NCBI GenBank assembly: GCA_031259755.1
Contig: JAIRKY010000058.1
Span: 1 to 55,221, forward strand
DNA length: 55,221 nucleotides
Direction: 5' to 3'
From: Mediterranea sp. (in: CFB group bacteria)
GTDB lineage: Bacteria > Bacteroidota > Bacteroidia > Bacteroidales > Bacteroidaceae
The notes beneath the pieces were generated by a model. That model was given only the letters and a program-made list of their open reading frames with translations, was not told the origin of the DNA and made no database searches. A program made the position numbers and the translations under genes. Positions 10,387 through 20,985 of this stretch are shown piece by piece. Every line of letters starts with the position of its first letter. Within the stretch, counting starts at the first letter, position 1.

Positions 10387-11586
10387 ATGAAAATAAAACT
10401 CCACTATGTACTGATGAGTTTGGCGCTTATATTTTTGGGCGCTTGTGGCGATGATGACGATCCAATAGTGATAAACCGTACGGTGTTGGTTTATATTATG
10501 GGTGATAATACTTTGAATCACTACGTTAGTGATGATATTTCGGAAATGACCGAAGGTGCGGCCGGTATCGACCTGACTCGGAATAATCTTTTGGTATATG
10601 CTGATAATGGTTCTTCTGTAAAATTTTTCCGTATGTATAAGGACAAGAAAGGGGAGATTGTTCAAGACTTGGTTCAAACGTATAATCCTGATCGTAATTC
10701 TGTCGGCTTGTCTGAAATGAAAGAAGTTCTTTCTTTAGTCTATAAAGAATATCCGGCGGAGAGTTACGGCCTTGTCTTGTGGTCTCACGGTGAGGGATGG
10801 AAACCAGGTACGACATCTTCATCCTCTCGTTGGATAGGTCAGGATGATAGTGCGACATTGAGTATTTCTACATTGAGTGAGGCGTTAAGCGTAATTCCTT
10901 ATTATGAATATATTCTTTTTGACGCTTGTTTTATGCAATCCGTTGAAGTCGCTTACGAGTTGCGTGAGCATACCGGTTACTTTATTGGTTCACCTGCGGA
11001 AATACCCGGTCCGGGAGCGCCTTATCAGGATGTAGTATCTGCGATGTTTGCAAAGAGTGATGCGGCAATGGCGATTGCCCGTGGCTATTATGAGTATTAC
11101 CGTAAACTTTATACAGGAAAAGTTCCGGTGTCAGATCGTTGGACGGGTGGGGTGGCAATATCTGTTATAAAAGCAGACAAGCTTGAGGCGTTGGCAGCGG
11201 CTACCAAATCTATCTTGCCTGTTCTGATACAAAATGGCGAGTCGGTTAATGTGACAGATGTGTTGGATTACGATCGCAGAACCAACGGCAATTATATCGG
11301 TTATTATGATTTTGATCTGCTGATGAAGTCGCTAGCCAATGCCACCACGGTGGATTTAACCTCGTGGTCTGCCGCATATGAAGCTGCTGTGCCTTACGCG
11401 GAATCTACTGATAAAATTTTTACAGGGCTGTTCCCTGGTAACAACATTGGCAGTATGTTTTCTGTAACTGATTATAGCGGCGTTTCCATATACGTTCCGC
11501 GTACCGGTAGTCCGGCGGCGTTGAACGACTCGTATAAAACTTTCCAATGGTATCAGGATGCCGGCTGGTCGGTATCTACGAACTGA
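10387..11586 (+). CDS. Clostripain-related cysteine peptidase (C11) lipoprotein
   Basis: Lipobox LIFLGAC; VLVYIMGDNTLNHYVSDDI; YGLVLWSHGEGW; ILFDACFMQSVEVAYEL. Confidence 0.93.
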   Translation: MKIKLHYVLMSLALIFLGACGDDDDPIVINRTVLVYIMGDNTLNHYVSDDISEMTEGAAGIDLTRNNLLVYADNGSSVKFFRMYKDKKGEIVQDLVQTYNPDRNSVGLSEMKEVLSLVYKEYPAESYGLVLWSHGEGWKPGTTSSSSRWIGQDDSATLSISTLSEALSVIPYYEYILFDACFMQSVEVAYELREHTGYFIGSPAEIPGPGAPYQDVVSAMFAKSDAAMAIARGYYEYYRKLYTGKVPVSDRWTGGVAISVIKADKLEALAAATKSILPVLIQNGESVNVTDVLDYDRRTNGNYIGYYDFDLLMKSLANATTVDLTSWSAAYEAAVPYAESTDKIFTGLFPGNNIGSMFSVTDYSGVSIYVPRTGSPAALNDSYKTFQWYQDAGWSVSTN

Positions 11587-11709
11587 ATAAAAAGTGGACG
11601 CTTTCTGCCGCATGGATATATTATACCGGAAATGCGATCACCTATCCGAGCGGCAAATACCGGATAGATGGAAAGGATGTGATGTATTATGACGAAAGAA
11701 AACTATACT
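11586..11709 (+). pseudogene. TonB-dependent receptor beta-barrel fragment
   Basis: Frame NKKWTLSAAWIYYTGNAITYPSGKYRIDGKDVMYYDERK resembles a receptor barrel segment. No start; stops at 11709-11720. Confidence 0.55.
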
Positions 11710-11750
11710 TACATATCTGATCGGTATGAAATGGTGTACGACCGACAACA

Positions 11751-12050
11751 TTGAGAGACCGGCTAAAGGATCGGCTGATCTCTACCGCTTTTGTTGATGG
11801 CAGCGCTATCCACCGACCGGTATTTATCGGTTATGAGGTCGATAGGGATGACGACCCGATTCATCAAGGCGACGTAGTTACTGTGGAGATGCAATGCCTG
11901 GATAAAGGTGTTTATACGTTCTTTGAGACTTTATACAATGTTGAAGATGCGTCGGCCAATCCGGCGAGTAATATTAAAGGAGGCGCGTTGGGCTATTTTG
12001 GCGCTTACTCGTTCACCTCTAAAGATATAGTGATGAAATTGGTAGGATTG
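11751..12050 (+). pseudogene. C-terminal fragment of a DUF4249-like protein
   Basis: RDRLKDRLISTAFVDG...QGDVVTVEMQCLDKGVYTFFETL...ASNIKGGALGYFGAYS. No proper N-terminus. Confidence 0.6.
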
Positions 12051-12053
12051 ATT

Positions 12054-12086
12054 ACAGAAGTAGTGACAACTTGCCACTACTTCTGT
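12054..12086. other. Perfect 12-bp inverted repeat (hairpin) downstream of pfkA
   Basis: ACAGAAGTAGTG-ACAACTTGC-CACTACTTCTGT; no clear T-tract. Confidence 0.7.
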
Positions 12087-12099
12087 AGTAGTATAAAGA

Positions 12100-13080
12100 T
12101 CAAATAGAGAGCGTTCTTAATACGTTGACAAGTTCGCGTTTGATCGGCTTGTCGTTTTTGATCGCTTTAGAGAAAGGAACATAAACGATTTCGTCATTCT
12201 CGATACCGATCATTACGTTGCGTTGATCCTCCATGATCGCGTCAATGGCCGCGGCGCCTAACCGGCTGGCTAAGATACGGTCATGAGCTGTCGGGCTTCC
12301 TCCGCGTTGGACATGTCCCAGGATCGTTACACGTACGTCATATTGCGGATGTTCATTCTTGACGCGTTCGGCATAGTGCATGGCTCCTCCCGTCAACTCA
12401 CTTTCGGCAACCAACACGATACTGCTGTTCTTTGATTTGCGGAATCCGCTCTTGATGAGTTCTTCCAGTTGGTCTACTTCGGTATTGAATTCGGGGATGA
12501 TGGCTGCTTCCGCGCCTGAAGCGATCGCGCCATTCAAGGCCAGAAAGCCGGCATCGCGCCCCATGACTTCAACAAAGAACAAACGGTCGTGGGAGGTCGC
12601 CGTATCACGGATTTTATCCACAGCGTCCAAGATTGTATTCAGCGCTGTATCATATCCAATGGTTGTATCCGTACCGTACAGGTCATTGTCTATCGTTCCG
12701 GGTAGTCCTATACAAGGAACATTATGCTCCTGTGCAAAGATACGGGCGCCGGTTAGAGAGCCGTCCCCTCCGATGACTACAAGCGCGTCAATGCCATGCC
12801 TTTGCATGGCTTCGTATGCGACCTTGCGCCCTTCGGGAGTGGTAAACTCCTTGCAACGTGCGGTTTTGAGGATCGTACCCCCCAATTGAATGATATTACT
12901 TACATTCTGGCTTTTGAATTCAACGATCTCATCGGTGATCAAGCCTTTATATCCTCTGTATATGCCTTTTACCTGTAAGCCATTGTAAATGGCCGCGCGC
13001 GTTACAGCGCGAATTGCGGCATTCATCCCCGGTGCGTCGCCCCCGGAGGTTAATATTCCGACACATTTAACAATTCCCAT
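12100..13080 (-). CDS. pfkA: 6-phosphofructokinase
   Basis: [62 protein letters not shown]. Confidence 0.97.
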   Translation of the reverse strand: MGIVKCVGILTSGGDAPGMNAAIRAVTRAAIYNGLQVKGIYRGYKGLITDEIVEFKSQNVSNIIQLGGTILKTARCKEFTTPEGRKVAYEAMQRHGIDALVVIGGDGSLTGARIFAQEHNVPCIGLPGTIDNDLYGTDTTIGYDTALNTILDAVDKIRDTATSHDRLFFVEVMGRDAGFLALNGAIASGAEAAIIPEFNTEVDQLEELIKSGFRKSKNSSIVLVAESELTGGAMHYAERVKNEHPQYDVRVTILGHVQRGGSPTAHDRILASRLGAAAIDAIMEDQRNVMIGIENDEIVYVPFSKAIKNDKPIKRELVNVLRTLSI

Positions 13081-13161
13081 AACAATCTTTTTTCTTAATT
13101 CGTTTAAATTTATACGGTACAAAGATAACAAAAAGGGTGAGCGCTCCCTTCATGTCTTTTA

Positions 13162-14028
13162 TCAAACTTTCGATCGTATATAAATATAGACCTCTTCCAT
13201 AAGCCACTTAGGTGTAGATGTCGCGCCACAGATTCCTATTGATTTCGCGCTGTTTAGTAAAGTATCATCACTGTCTTGCTTGCGTGCGATCAGGTGGGAA
13301 TTTGAGTTGACGTTACGACATTCATCAAATAACATCTTTCCGTTTGAGCTCTTTTTGCCGCTGACGAAGAAGATCAGTCCATGTGTCGCGGCAAATTGTC
13401 GGATATTGGGTATGCGGTTAGCTACTTGCCGGCAAATCGTATCGTAATATTCGAATGTAGCTTTAGGGGAAATACGTTTCTTAATTTCTTCAATAATGGT
13501 TGCGAAGCCATCCAGTGGTTTGGTTGTTTGAGAGTATAGCCAGATATTTTTATTAAAATCCAGTTTATTTATCTCATCCATGTTTTCGATGACAATCGCT
13601 TTACCTTCCGTCTGGCCTACCAGCCCAAGGACTTCGGCATGTCCTTCCTTGCCGTAAATTACGATCTGATCGTTTTCTGTTTGATTATCCGGATGTTCCT
13701 GTTTGATCCTTTTTTGAAGCCGCAATACTACGGGGCATGTTGCGTCGATGATCTCTACGCTATTCTTACATGCGGTCTCGTATGTCTCGGGGGGTTCTCC
13801 ATGTGCTCGGAGCAGTACTTTAGCATTATGTAGCGCTTTGAATTCATCAGGATTGATGGTGATCAGCCCAAGCTCTTTCAAGCGTTCCACTTCACGGCTG
13901 TTGTGTACGATGTCGCCCAAGCAATAAAGTGTTTCTCCTTTTGCTAATTCTTCCTCTGCCTTCTTGATTGCGTTGACAACCCCAAAACAGAAGCCTGAAC
14001 CCTCGTCCATTTCGACCACGGTTCTCAT
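13162..14028 (-). CDS. ispH: 4-hydroxy-3-methylbut-2-enyl diphosphate reductase
   Basis: GFCFGVVNAIKKAEE; DATCPVVLRLQKRIK; FVSGKKSSNGKMLFDECR. Confidence 0.95.
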   Translation of the reverse strand: MRTVVEMDEGSGFCFGVVNAIKKAEEELAKGETLYCLGDIVHNSREVERLKELGLITINPDEFKALHNAKVLLRAHGEPPETYETACKNSVEIIDATCPVVLRLQKRIKQEHPDNQTENDQIVIYGKEGHAEVLGLVGQTEGKAIVIENMDEINKLDFNKNIWLYSQTTKPLDGFATIIEEIKKRISPKATFEYYDTICRQVANRIPNIRQFAATHGLIFFVSGKKSSNGKMLFDECRNVNSNSHLIARKQDSDDTLLNSAKSIGICGATSTPKWLMEEVYIYIRSKV

Positions 14029-14032
14029 TTCG

Positions 14033-14719
14033 TTATTGTATGGCTTGCAGATATTGTTTCATAAGCCACTCCTTTTGCTGGGGAATACTCATGATACTAT
14101 TATCTAAAAGCATAGCGTCATCCGCTTTTCGTAACGGGCTGATTTCACGGCTTTGATCCATATAATCGCGCTCTTTTACGTTTTTCAAAATATCGTCGTA
14201 GTCGGCTTCCTGTCCTTTAGCTTTTAATTCTTCATATCTGCGCTTCGCCCGTGTTTCGGGAGAAGCCGTAACAAAGACCTTCAGTTCGGCATCAGGGAAG
14301 ACTGTCGTTCCGATATCCCTTCCGTCCATAACGATCCCTTTGGCTTTTCCCATTTCCTGTTGTTGACGAACCATGGCTTCACGGACAAAGCCAAGTGTAC
14401 TGATCGGGCTTACTTTTGCGGAAACATCCATACTACGGATTTTATTCTCCACATTTACACCATTTAGATAAGTATCCGGTCGTTGCGTATCCAGATCGAG
14501 CCGGAAAGAAATGTGAATATCCTGTATCCGGCTTTTCAGCGTTTCAACATCTATCTCGTCGCCATTAAACAAACCATGCTCCATGGCATATAAGGTTACA
14601 GCCCGATACATAGCGCCACTGTCGATGTAGATATATCCGATTTCTTTGGCCAGATCCTTTGCCATCGTACTTTTTCCACTCGATGAAAATCCGTCGATTG
14701 CTATTGTTATCTTCTTCAT
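14033..14719 (-). CDS. cmk: Cytidylate kinase
   Basis: [60 protein letters not shown]. Confidence 0.95.
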   Translation of the reverse strand: MKKITIAIDGFSSSGKSTMAKDLAKEIGYIYIDSGAMYRAVTLYAMEHGLFNGDEIDVETLKSRIQDIHISFRLDLDTQRPDTYLNGVNVENKIRSMDVSAKVSPISTLGFVREAMVRQQQEMGKAKGIVMDGRDIGTTVFPDAELKVFVTASPETRAKRRYEELKAKGQEADYDDILKNVKERDYMDQSREISPLRKADDAMLLDNSIMSIPQQKEWLMKQYLQAIQ

Positions 14720-15002
14720 TTTCTTTCCTTTTCCTGTCTTTTTTATCTTTTCAATTAAAAAAGCGCTCAAAGATACGGTATTTTAAAATATCTAAGTTAC
14801 ATTTGCGTCATTATTCAATTTTATTGTGCATGACTTAAATCTGATAACAACAAGTGGTTGTTTTATCAGGTTTAAAGAATTAAAAAAACAAAAATGCCGC
14901 AGGGTTAGTGCAAAAAAAAACGGGTAATCCGGAAGATTATTTGAAATTGTGTTATATTTGCCCTAAGCTAAATGAGGAACACATATTAAAATATATTATA
15001 TT

Positions 15003-15686
15003 ATGGAAATCAAGAAATCGCCTAAGGCAGACCTGGAAGGTAAGAAGTCAACATGGATGTTGATTGGTTACGTGATCGTGCTTGCTTTTATGTTTGTAGC
15101 GTTCGAATGGACAGAACGTGATAAGGTAATTGATACAAGTCAGGCTTTGGTCGACGTTGTATTCGAAGAAGAAATTATCCCTCTTACTCAACAGCCGGAG
15201 AACATTCCTCCTCCACCGCCTGAAGCGCCTTCTATAGCTGAAGTATTGCAGATCGTGGAAGATGATGCGAATGTGGAGCAAACAGCTATCGCATCTACTG
15301 AAGACATAGGCGAAAAAGTAGAAGTGAAATATGTTCCGGTTGCTGTTGTCGAAGAAGAACCGGATGAGATAACCATCTTTGAAGTTGTAGAAAATATGCC
15401 TGAATTCCCAGGTGGTTATGCAGCTTTGATGCAGTTCCTTTCTAAAAATATCAAGTATCCTCCTATTGCACAGGAAAACGGAACGCAAGGTCGTGTAATC
15501 GTACAGTTCGTTGTGAACAGAGACGGTTCTGTAGTTGACCCCGTTATTGTACGCAGTGTAGACCCATATCTTGATAAAGAAGCCCTCCGCGTGATTTCCC
15601 AGATGCCTAAATGGAAAGCTGGTATGCAGAGAGGTAAAGCGGTACGTGTGAAGTACACCGTGCCTGTATCGTTCAGACTACAGTAA
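15003..15686 (+). CDS. Energy transducer TonB
   Basis: N-terminal TM, Pro/Glu-rich linker, C-terminal GRVIVQFVVNRDGSVVDPVIVRSVDPYLDKEALRVI. Confidence 0.93.
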   Translation: MEIKKSPKADLEGKKSTWMLIGYVIVLAFMFVAFEWTERDKVIDTSQALVDVVFEEEIIPLTQQPENIPPPPPEAPSIAEVLQIVEDDANVEQTAIASTEDIGEKVEVKYVPVAVVEEEPDEITIFEVVENMPEFPGGYAALMQFLSKNIKYPPIAQENGTQGRVIVQFVVNRDGSVVDPVIVRSVDPYLDKEALRVISQMPKWKAGMQRGKAVRVKYTVPVSFRLQ

Positions 15687-15701
15687 TTGTCTATATAGGT
15701 G

Positions 15702-15730
15702 AAAAAAGGCTGCTGTAAGCAGCCTTTTTT
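15702..15730 (+). terminator. Intrinsic terminator after tonB
   Basis: AAAAAAGGCTGCT-GTA-AGCAGCCTTTTTT. Confidence 0.9.
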
Positions 15731-15760
15731 CATACTGTCCTCTTTTCAATCTATATTTAT

Positions 15761-16735
15761 ATGCTGACAGCCAATCAAATACATGATCAAATAAACACCT
15801 ACATATCCGGATCGTTCCTTGTACATGCCCCGGAAGGTTTATATGCTCCGATAGATTATGTATTATCTATGGGAGGAAAGCGTATTCGCCCGGTACTCAT
15901 GCTAATGGCGTACAACCTGTATAAAGAAGATGTTTCCGCGGCATTGGCGCCTGCTACCGGAATAGAAATATTCCATAACTATACGCTTCTGCATGACGAT
16001 TTGATGGATAGGGCGGATATGCGTCGAGGAAAGAAAACGGTTCATAAAGAGTGGAATGACAATACCGCGATTTTATCAGGCGATGCCATGTTGGTTCTTG
16101 CTTATCAATATATAGCTAAGGCGCCGTCGGCACATTTAAAAGAAATACTGGATCTATTCAGTATGACTGCTCTGGAAGTCTGTGAAGGTCAACAATATGA
16201 TGTTGACTTTGAACATTGGAATAATGTAACCGAACAAGATTATCTGGAGATGATTCGCTTGAAGACCGCGGTTTTGCTTGCAGCAGGCCTAAAAATGGGC
16301 GCTATACAAGGTGGGGCCTTACAACAAGATGCTGACTTGTTGTATGATTTCGGTATCAATATCGGTCAGGCTTTTCAATTGAAAGATGACTTTTTGGATG
16401 TATATGGCGATCCGGCTGTTTTTGGTAAGAATATCGGCGGTGATATTTTATGCAATAAGAAAACCTATATGATGATCAAAGCGCTGGAACTGTCCGATGA
16501 CACACAAAAAGCTGAATTGGATAAATGGATGCGAACGACGACTTTTAATCCGGAGGATAAAATCTCTGCGGTTGTTAATATATATAATGAAATAGGGATC
16601 AAAACACGCTGTGAAAATAAAATGCGTGAATATTACGACAACGCTATGTGCGGCTTAGAAAAAGTATCCGTAGAAAAGGAGAAAAAAAATGAATTAACAA
16701 ATCTGGTACATGATTTGATGTGCCGTAAAAATTAG
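15761..16735 (+). CDS. Polyprenyl (geranylgeranyl-type) diphosphate synthase
   Basis: GGKRIRP, first Asp-rich motif LLHDDLMD, second motif QLKDDFLDVYGD. Confidence 0.93.
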   Translation: MLTANQIHDQINTYISGSFLVHAPEGLYAPIDYVLSMGGKRIRPVLMLMAYNLYKEDVSAALAPATGIEIFHNYTLLHDDLMDRADMRRGKKTVHKEWNDNTAILSGDAMLVLAYQYIAKAPSAHLKEILDLFSMTALEVCEGQQYDVDFEHWNNVTEQDYLEMIRLKTAVLLAAGLKMGAIQGGALQQDADLLYDFGINIGQAFQLKDDFLDVYGDPAVFGKNIGGDILCNKKTYMMIKALELSDDTQKAELDKWMRTTTFNPEDKISAVVNIYNEIGIKTRCENKMREYYDNAMCGLEKVSVEKEKKNELTNLVHDLMCRKN

Positions 16736-16754
16736 AGTATAACAAGGAATATGT

Positions 16755-17471
16755 ATGCCTTATAGACGATTGCCTAATACTGACTTGGCGAGGGTTCGGG
16801 CCTTGAAGTCGGCTGTGGAAAGGTGCGAAAAATATAATGTGTATGATTTGGTTATTTCTTTAAAAACACTTACTGAAGCACGAAACTTCCTGCTTCGCTT
16901 TGAAGGGGCGCAAGCATATTATAAGCAGTGTTATGATAATCAATCAAAATCAAGCCGCAAACATCAAACGAATGTAAAGGTGGCTCGATTGTTCATTTCA
17001 CATTTTATTCAGGTTTTAAACATGTCCGTTCTCCGTTCGGAGATAAAAAAGTCGCATAAAGAACTGTATGGTTTACCTGTGGAAAATTTTAATGTTCCGG
17101 ATTTAACCAGTGAATCCGCTATTGCAGAATGGGGAGAAAAAATAATACAGGGAGAGAAGAAAAGACTGGATGCCGGCGGTGCGCCGATTTATAATCCGAC
17201 GATTGCCAAGGTAAAAGTACACTATGATATTTTTATGGAAGGTTACTTAAGGCAAAAAGAACTCCAGTTAATTACCGGCCGTAGCCTTGAGGAATTGACG
17301 TCTATGCGGAATACGGCCGATGAAATAATTCTCAATATTTGGAATCAGGTAGAAAAGAAATTTGGAGATGTACAACCCAATGAAAAACGACTGGACATGT
17401 GTCGGGAATATGGGCTGATATATTATTATCGTTCAAACGAAAAACAAAGGGAAGCACTCTCTGAATCATGA
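16755..17471 (+). CDS. Conserved hypothetical protein
   Basis: Long uninterrupted ORF, 4-nt overlap with downstream tatD. Confidence 0.75.
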   Translation: MPYRRLPNTDLARVRALKSAVERCEKYNVYDLVISLKTLTEARNFLLRFEGAQAYYKQCYDNQSKSSRKHQTNVKVARLFISHFIQVLNMSVLRSEIKKSHKELYGLPVENFNVPDLTSESAIAEWGEKIIQGEKKRLDAGGAPIYNPTIAKVKVHYDIFMEGYLRQKELQLITGRSLEELTSMRNTADEIILNIWNQVEKKFGDVQPNEKRLDMCREYGLIYYYRSNEKQREALSES

Positions 17472-18256
17472 ATTTTATAGATACTCACTCCCATATTTAT
17501 TTGGAAGAATTCGATGTGGATCTTCCGGAAGTGATTGAACGCGCGCGCCTGGCAGGTGTTACTCAAATACTTCTTCCCAATGTGGATAGTACTACTATAG
17601 AACGACTGTTGAGAGTGTGTAATGAATATAAGGGGTATTGTTATCCGATGATTGGAGTACATCCGACGTCTGTTGATGAGAGCTACGAAAAGGAGTTGGC
17701 TATTGTAGAGCGAGAGCTGGCTACTTCTAATTCATATATTGCTGTCGGTGAAGTTGGATTAGATTTATATTGGGACAAGACTTATCTGAAAGAGCAGATA
17801 GTTGTATTTGACACACAGATACAGTGGGCGTTGAGATATAACCTGCCTTTGGTTATTCATAGCCGTGATGCTTTTGAGCATATATATGAAGTGATGAAGC
17901 CTTATAAGGACTTATCTTTAAAAGGGATATTTCATAGTTTTACCGGTTCTGTTGAAGATGCGGATCGATTGCTGGAATTTGATGGTTTTATGTTGGGTGT
18001 CAATGGGGTGGTGACCTTTAAAAACTCTTCTCTTCCTAAAGTACTGAAGCATATTCCTGTAGAGCGTATTGTATTGGAAACCGACGCTCCTTATCTCACT
18101 CCCGTTCCTTATCGGGGAAAGAGAAATGAAAGCGCCCACTTGAAATACACTTTGTTGAAAATAGGTGAAATATATGGTGTATCTCCTGAGTTAATAGCGA
18201 AACAAACTGCCATGAATACTTTAAAAGTGTTTGGAATGCCGCAGAAACAGGTATAA
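17468..18256 (+). CDS. TatD family hydrolase
   Basis: FIDTHSHIYL, VGEVGLDLYWD, VIHSRDAFEH, ETDAPYLTPVPYRGKRNE. Confidence 0.95.
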   Translation: MNFIDTHSHIYLEEFDVDLPEVIERARLAGVTQILLPNVDSTTIERLLRVCNEYKGYCYPMIGVHPTSVDESYEKELAIVERELATSNSYIAVGEVGLDLYWDKTYLKEQIVVFDTQIQWALRYNLPLVIHSRDAFEHIYEVMKPYKDLSLKGIFHSFTGSVEDADRLLEFDGFMLGVNGVVTFKNSSLPKVLKHIPVERIVLETDAPYLTPVPYRGKRNESAHLKYTLLKIGEIYGVSPELIAKQTAMNTLKVFGMPQKQV

Positions 18257-18411
18257 GGTTTTAAAGTTTATTAATTTGACCGGTTAATTGGATAGAAAAA
18301 AGTGATAATTCTGGAGAAGAAGAAAAAAAAGGATACATTTGTATCCAAAATCATTTGTGGTTCGCATTTTTTTTGTAATTTGCGACCGTTTTAGAAAGAA
18401 TTTGAAGTCTT

Positions 18412-18502
18412 GGAGAGATGCTCGAGTGGTTGAAGAGGCACGCCTGGAAAGCGTGTATACGCCTAAAGTGTATCGCGGGTTCGAATCCCGCTTTCTCCGC
18501 CA
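18412..18502 (+). tRNA. tRNA-Ser(GGA), CCA encoded
   Basis: Acceptor GGAGAGA/TTTCTCC, anticodon arm CACGC-CTGGAAA-GCGTG, long variable arm, T arm GCGGGTTCGAATCCCGC, terminal GCCA. Confidence 0.96.
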
Positions 18503-18588
18503 TACAAAGCTCGATTCTTAATGTATAATATTTGACAAATGATAAATATATAATAATCAATTAATTAATCTTAAAAATTAGACACACA

Positions 18589-19362
18589 ATGAAAAAGTTA
18601 TTTGCAATTGTTGCTGTGATGGGAATCCTAACTTTTGGATCTACTCAACTTGCTCAGGCTCAAGATGCTCCTGCGGCAGCGCAGACGGAACAAAGTACGG
18701 GAACTGACTCAGTCGGAGCTGGTGGTATCCACAAAGAGATCAAAATCAAATTTATTGAAGGTACTGCTTCATTCATGAGTTTGGTAGCTATCGCTTTGGT
18801 TATTGGTTTGGCATTCTGTATCGAGAGAATTATTTATTTGAGTTTAGCTGAAATCAATACCAAAAAATTTGTGGCTAATATCGAAGCTAATCTTGAAAAA
18901 GGTGACGTGGAAGCAGCAAAGGATCTGGCTCGTAACACCAGAGGGCCTGTAGCATCTATCTATTATCAAGGCTTGATGAGAATTGATCAAGGTGTTGATG
19001 TAGTAGAAAAATCAGTAGTCGCTTACGGCGGTGTTCAGGCTGGTTACCTTGAAAAAGGATGTTCTTGGGTTACTCTGTTTATCGCGATGTCTCCATCATT
19101 AGGGTTCTTAGGTACTGTAATCGGTATGGTTATGGCGTTCGACAAGATCCAACAGGTGGGTGATATTTCTCCAACAGTTGTTGCCGGCGGTATGAAAGTG
19201 GCTTTGATCACAACCATCTTCGGTCTTATCGCTGCGTTGATCCTTCAATTGTTCTATAACTATATCCTTTCCAAGATCGAAGCGCTTACAAGTGAAATGG
19301 AAGATTCTTCCGTAACTTTGCTCGATCTGGTGATTAAATACAACTTGAAATATCAAAAATAA
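18589..19362 (+). CDS. exbB: MotA/TolQ/ExbB proton channel family protein
   Basis: SPSLGFLGTVIGMVMAFDKIQQVGDISPTVVAGGMKVALITTIFGL. Confidence 0.94.
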   Translation: MKKLFAIVAVMGILTFGSTQLAQAQDAPAAAQTEQSTGTDSVGAGGIHKEIKIKFIEGTASFMSLVAIALVIGLAFCIERIIYLSLAEINTKKFVANIEANLEKGDVEAAKDLARNTRGPVASIYYQGLMRIDQGVDVVEKSVVAYGGVQAGYLEKGCSWVTLFIAMSPSLGFLGTVIGMVMAFDKIQQVGDISPTVVAGGMKVALITTIFGLIAALILQLFYNYILSKIEALTSEMEDSSVTLLDLVIKYNLKYQK

Positions 19363-19370
19363 GAATAACG

Positions 19371-19841
19371 ATGAGTAAGTTAACATATAGAGTTTCGTAC
19401 TACGTATTGTATGCCATATTTGCAGTCATAATTGTAGTATTGGGCCTTTTCTATTTCGGTGGCGAAATGAGTGCGCCGCTTGTGCCAGAAATGGCTAATC
19501 CTGCTCATACTGATACTTTATTGTATTTGATGTACGGCTTATTTGGTTTTATAGTAATAGCAACTGTGATTGCTTTTATCGTACAGTTTGGCGCGGCATT
19601 GAAAGATAATCCGGTAGCTGCTTTGAAATCATTATTAGGTTTTGTTTTGTTAGTAATAGTTATGATTGTAGCTTGGTCTGCAGGTAGCGAAGAAGCGCTT
19701 GTATTGCCGGGTTATGATGGTACGGAAAATGTACCTTTCTTCTTGAAACTAACAGATATGTTCCTTTATACACTTTATTTCATGATTGCAGCTTGTATTT
19801 TGGCTATGATTGGAAGTAGCATTAAAAAGGCATTATCGTAA
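19371..19841 (+). CDS. Hypothetical membrane protein in exb locus
   Basis: Multiple TM segments; located between exbB and exbD. Confidence 0.75.
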   Translation: MSKLTYRVSYYVLYAIFAVIIVVLGLFYFGGEMSAPLVPEMANPAHTDTLLYLMYGLFGFIVIATVIAFIVQFGAALKDNPVAALKSLLGFVLLVIVMIVAWSAGSEEALVLPGYDGTENVPFFLKLTDMFLYTLYFMIAACILAMIGSSIKKALS

Positions 19842-19864
19842 AACCATATTAAAACGAGAATATA

Positions 19865-20455
19865 ATGGCAAAAGGAAATAGAAAAGTTCCTGAAATTAAT
19901 TCAAGCTCTACGGCCGATATCGCTTTTATCATTCTTATCTTCTTTTTGGTAACTACATCTATGGATACGGATAGAGGGTTAGCGCGTCAGTTGCCTCCTC
20001 CTCCGGAGCCGGATATGAAGATAGAGGATATAATTATCAAGGAAAGAAATGTGCTCCAGGTTCTCTTGAACTCTCAAAACCAATTGATGGTGGGAGGCGA
20101 GTACGTTAGAGTTTCTGATTTGAGAAAGCGTGCGAAAGAATTTATTGCAAATCCGTACAATGATGAAAAAATGCCGGAAAAGAAGGCAAAAGATGTGCCC
20201 TTTTTTGGTAACGTCATGGTTACGGAAAACCATGTAATTTCTTTGCTGAATGACCGTGGTACGACATATCAGGCGTATATAGATGTCCAGAATGAGTTAG
20301 TTGCTGCTTATAATGAGTTGAGAAATGAATTGGCTCAGGAAAAATGGCAGAAGAACTACGATGCTTTGGATGAAGAACAGAAGAAAGCGATTCGTATGAT
20401 CTATTCTCAAAAGATCTCTGAAGCTGAACCTAAAAACTACGGAGGAAAGAAGTAA
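19865..20455 (+). CDS. Biopolymer transporter ExbD (copy 1)
   Basis: VPEINSSSTADIAFIILIFFLVTTSMDTDRG. Confidence 0.92.
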   Translation: MAKGNRKVPEINSSSTADIAFIILIFFLVTTSMDTDRGLARQLPPPPEPDMKIEDIIIKERNVLQVLLNSQNQLMVGGEYVRVSDLRKRAKEFIANPYNDEKMPEKKAKDVPFFGNVMVTENHVISLLNDRGTTYQAYIDVQNELVAAYNELRNELAQEKWQKNYDALDEEQKKAIRMIYSQKISEAEPKNYGGKK

Positions 20456-20919
20456 TGGGAAAATTTAATAAAACGGGCAAGCGTGAAATGCCTGCGTTGA
20501 ACACTTCTTCTTTGCCTGACCTTATCTTTACGTTGTTGTTCTTCTTTATGATTGTAACGACTATGCGTGAAGTAACATTGAAGGTTGAGTTTAAGGTTCC
20601 TGTAGGTACAGAACTTGAGAAACTGGAAAAGAAATCGTTGGTAACTTTCATTTATGTAGGTAGGCCTAACGAAGAATTTCGTAAGAAGATGGGTTCTGAA
20701 AGCCGTATTCAGTTGAATGACCAGTTTGCTGAAGTTGCAGAAATTCAGGACTTCATCACTCAGGAAAGATTAAGTATGAAAGAAGAGGACCAGCCATTTA
20801 TGACTGTATCGCTGAAAATCGACCAGGAAACCAAGATGGGTATCGTAACCGATATAAAACAAGCTCTTCGTCAAGCTTATGCATTAAAGATCAACTACTC
20901 TGCGCAACCGCGTCAGTAA
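20455..20919 (+). CDS. Biopolymer transporter ExbD (copy 2)
   Basis: MPALNTSSLPDLIFTLLFFFMIVTTMREV; start overlaps the upstream stop. Confidence 0.92.
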   Translation: MGKFNKTGKREMPALNTSSLPDLIFTLLFFFMIVTTMREVTLKVEFKVPVGTELEKLEKKSLVTFIYVGRPNEEFRKKMGSESRIQLNDQFAEVAEIQDFITQERLSMKEEDQPFMTVSLKIDQETKMGIVTDIKQALRQAYALKINYSAQPRQ

Positions 20920-20938
20920 GGGTTGACTTTAGATAACG

Positions 20939-20972
20939 AAAAGGAGGATATTTTAGAATATCCTCCTTTTTG
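20939..20972 (+). terminator. Intrinsic terminator after exbD
   Basis: AAAAGGAGGATATT-TTAG-AATATCCTCCTTTTTG. Confidence 0.92.
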
Positions 20973-20985
20973 TTAAAACACGCCT

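Noticed and set aside
18351-18560. 69-aa minus-strand ORF with AEKAGFEPAIHFRRIHAFQACLFNHSSIS
   Set aside because: It is the antisense translation of tRNA-Ser, a common spurious annotation.
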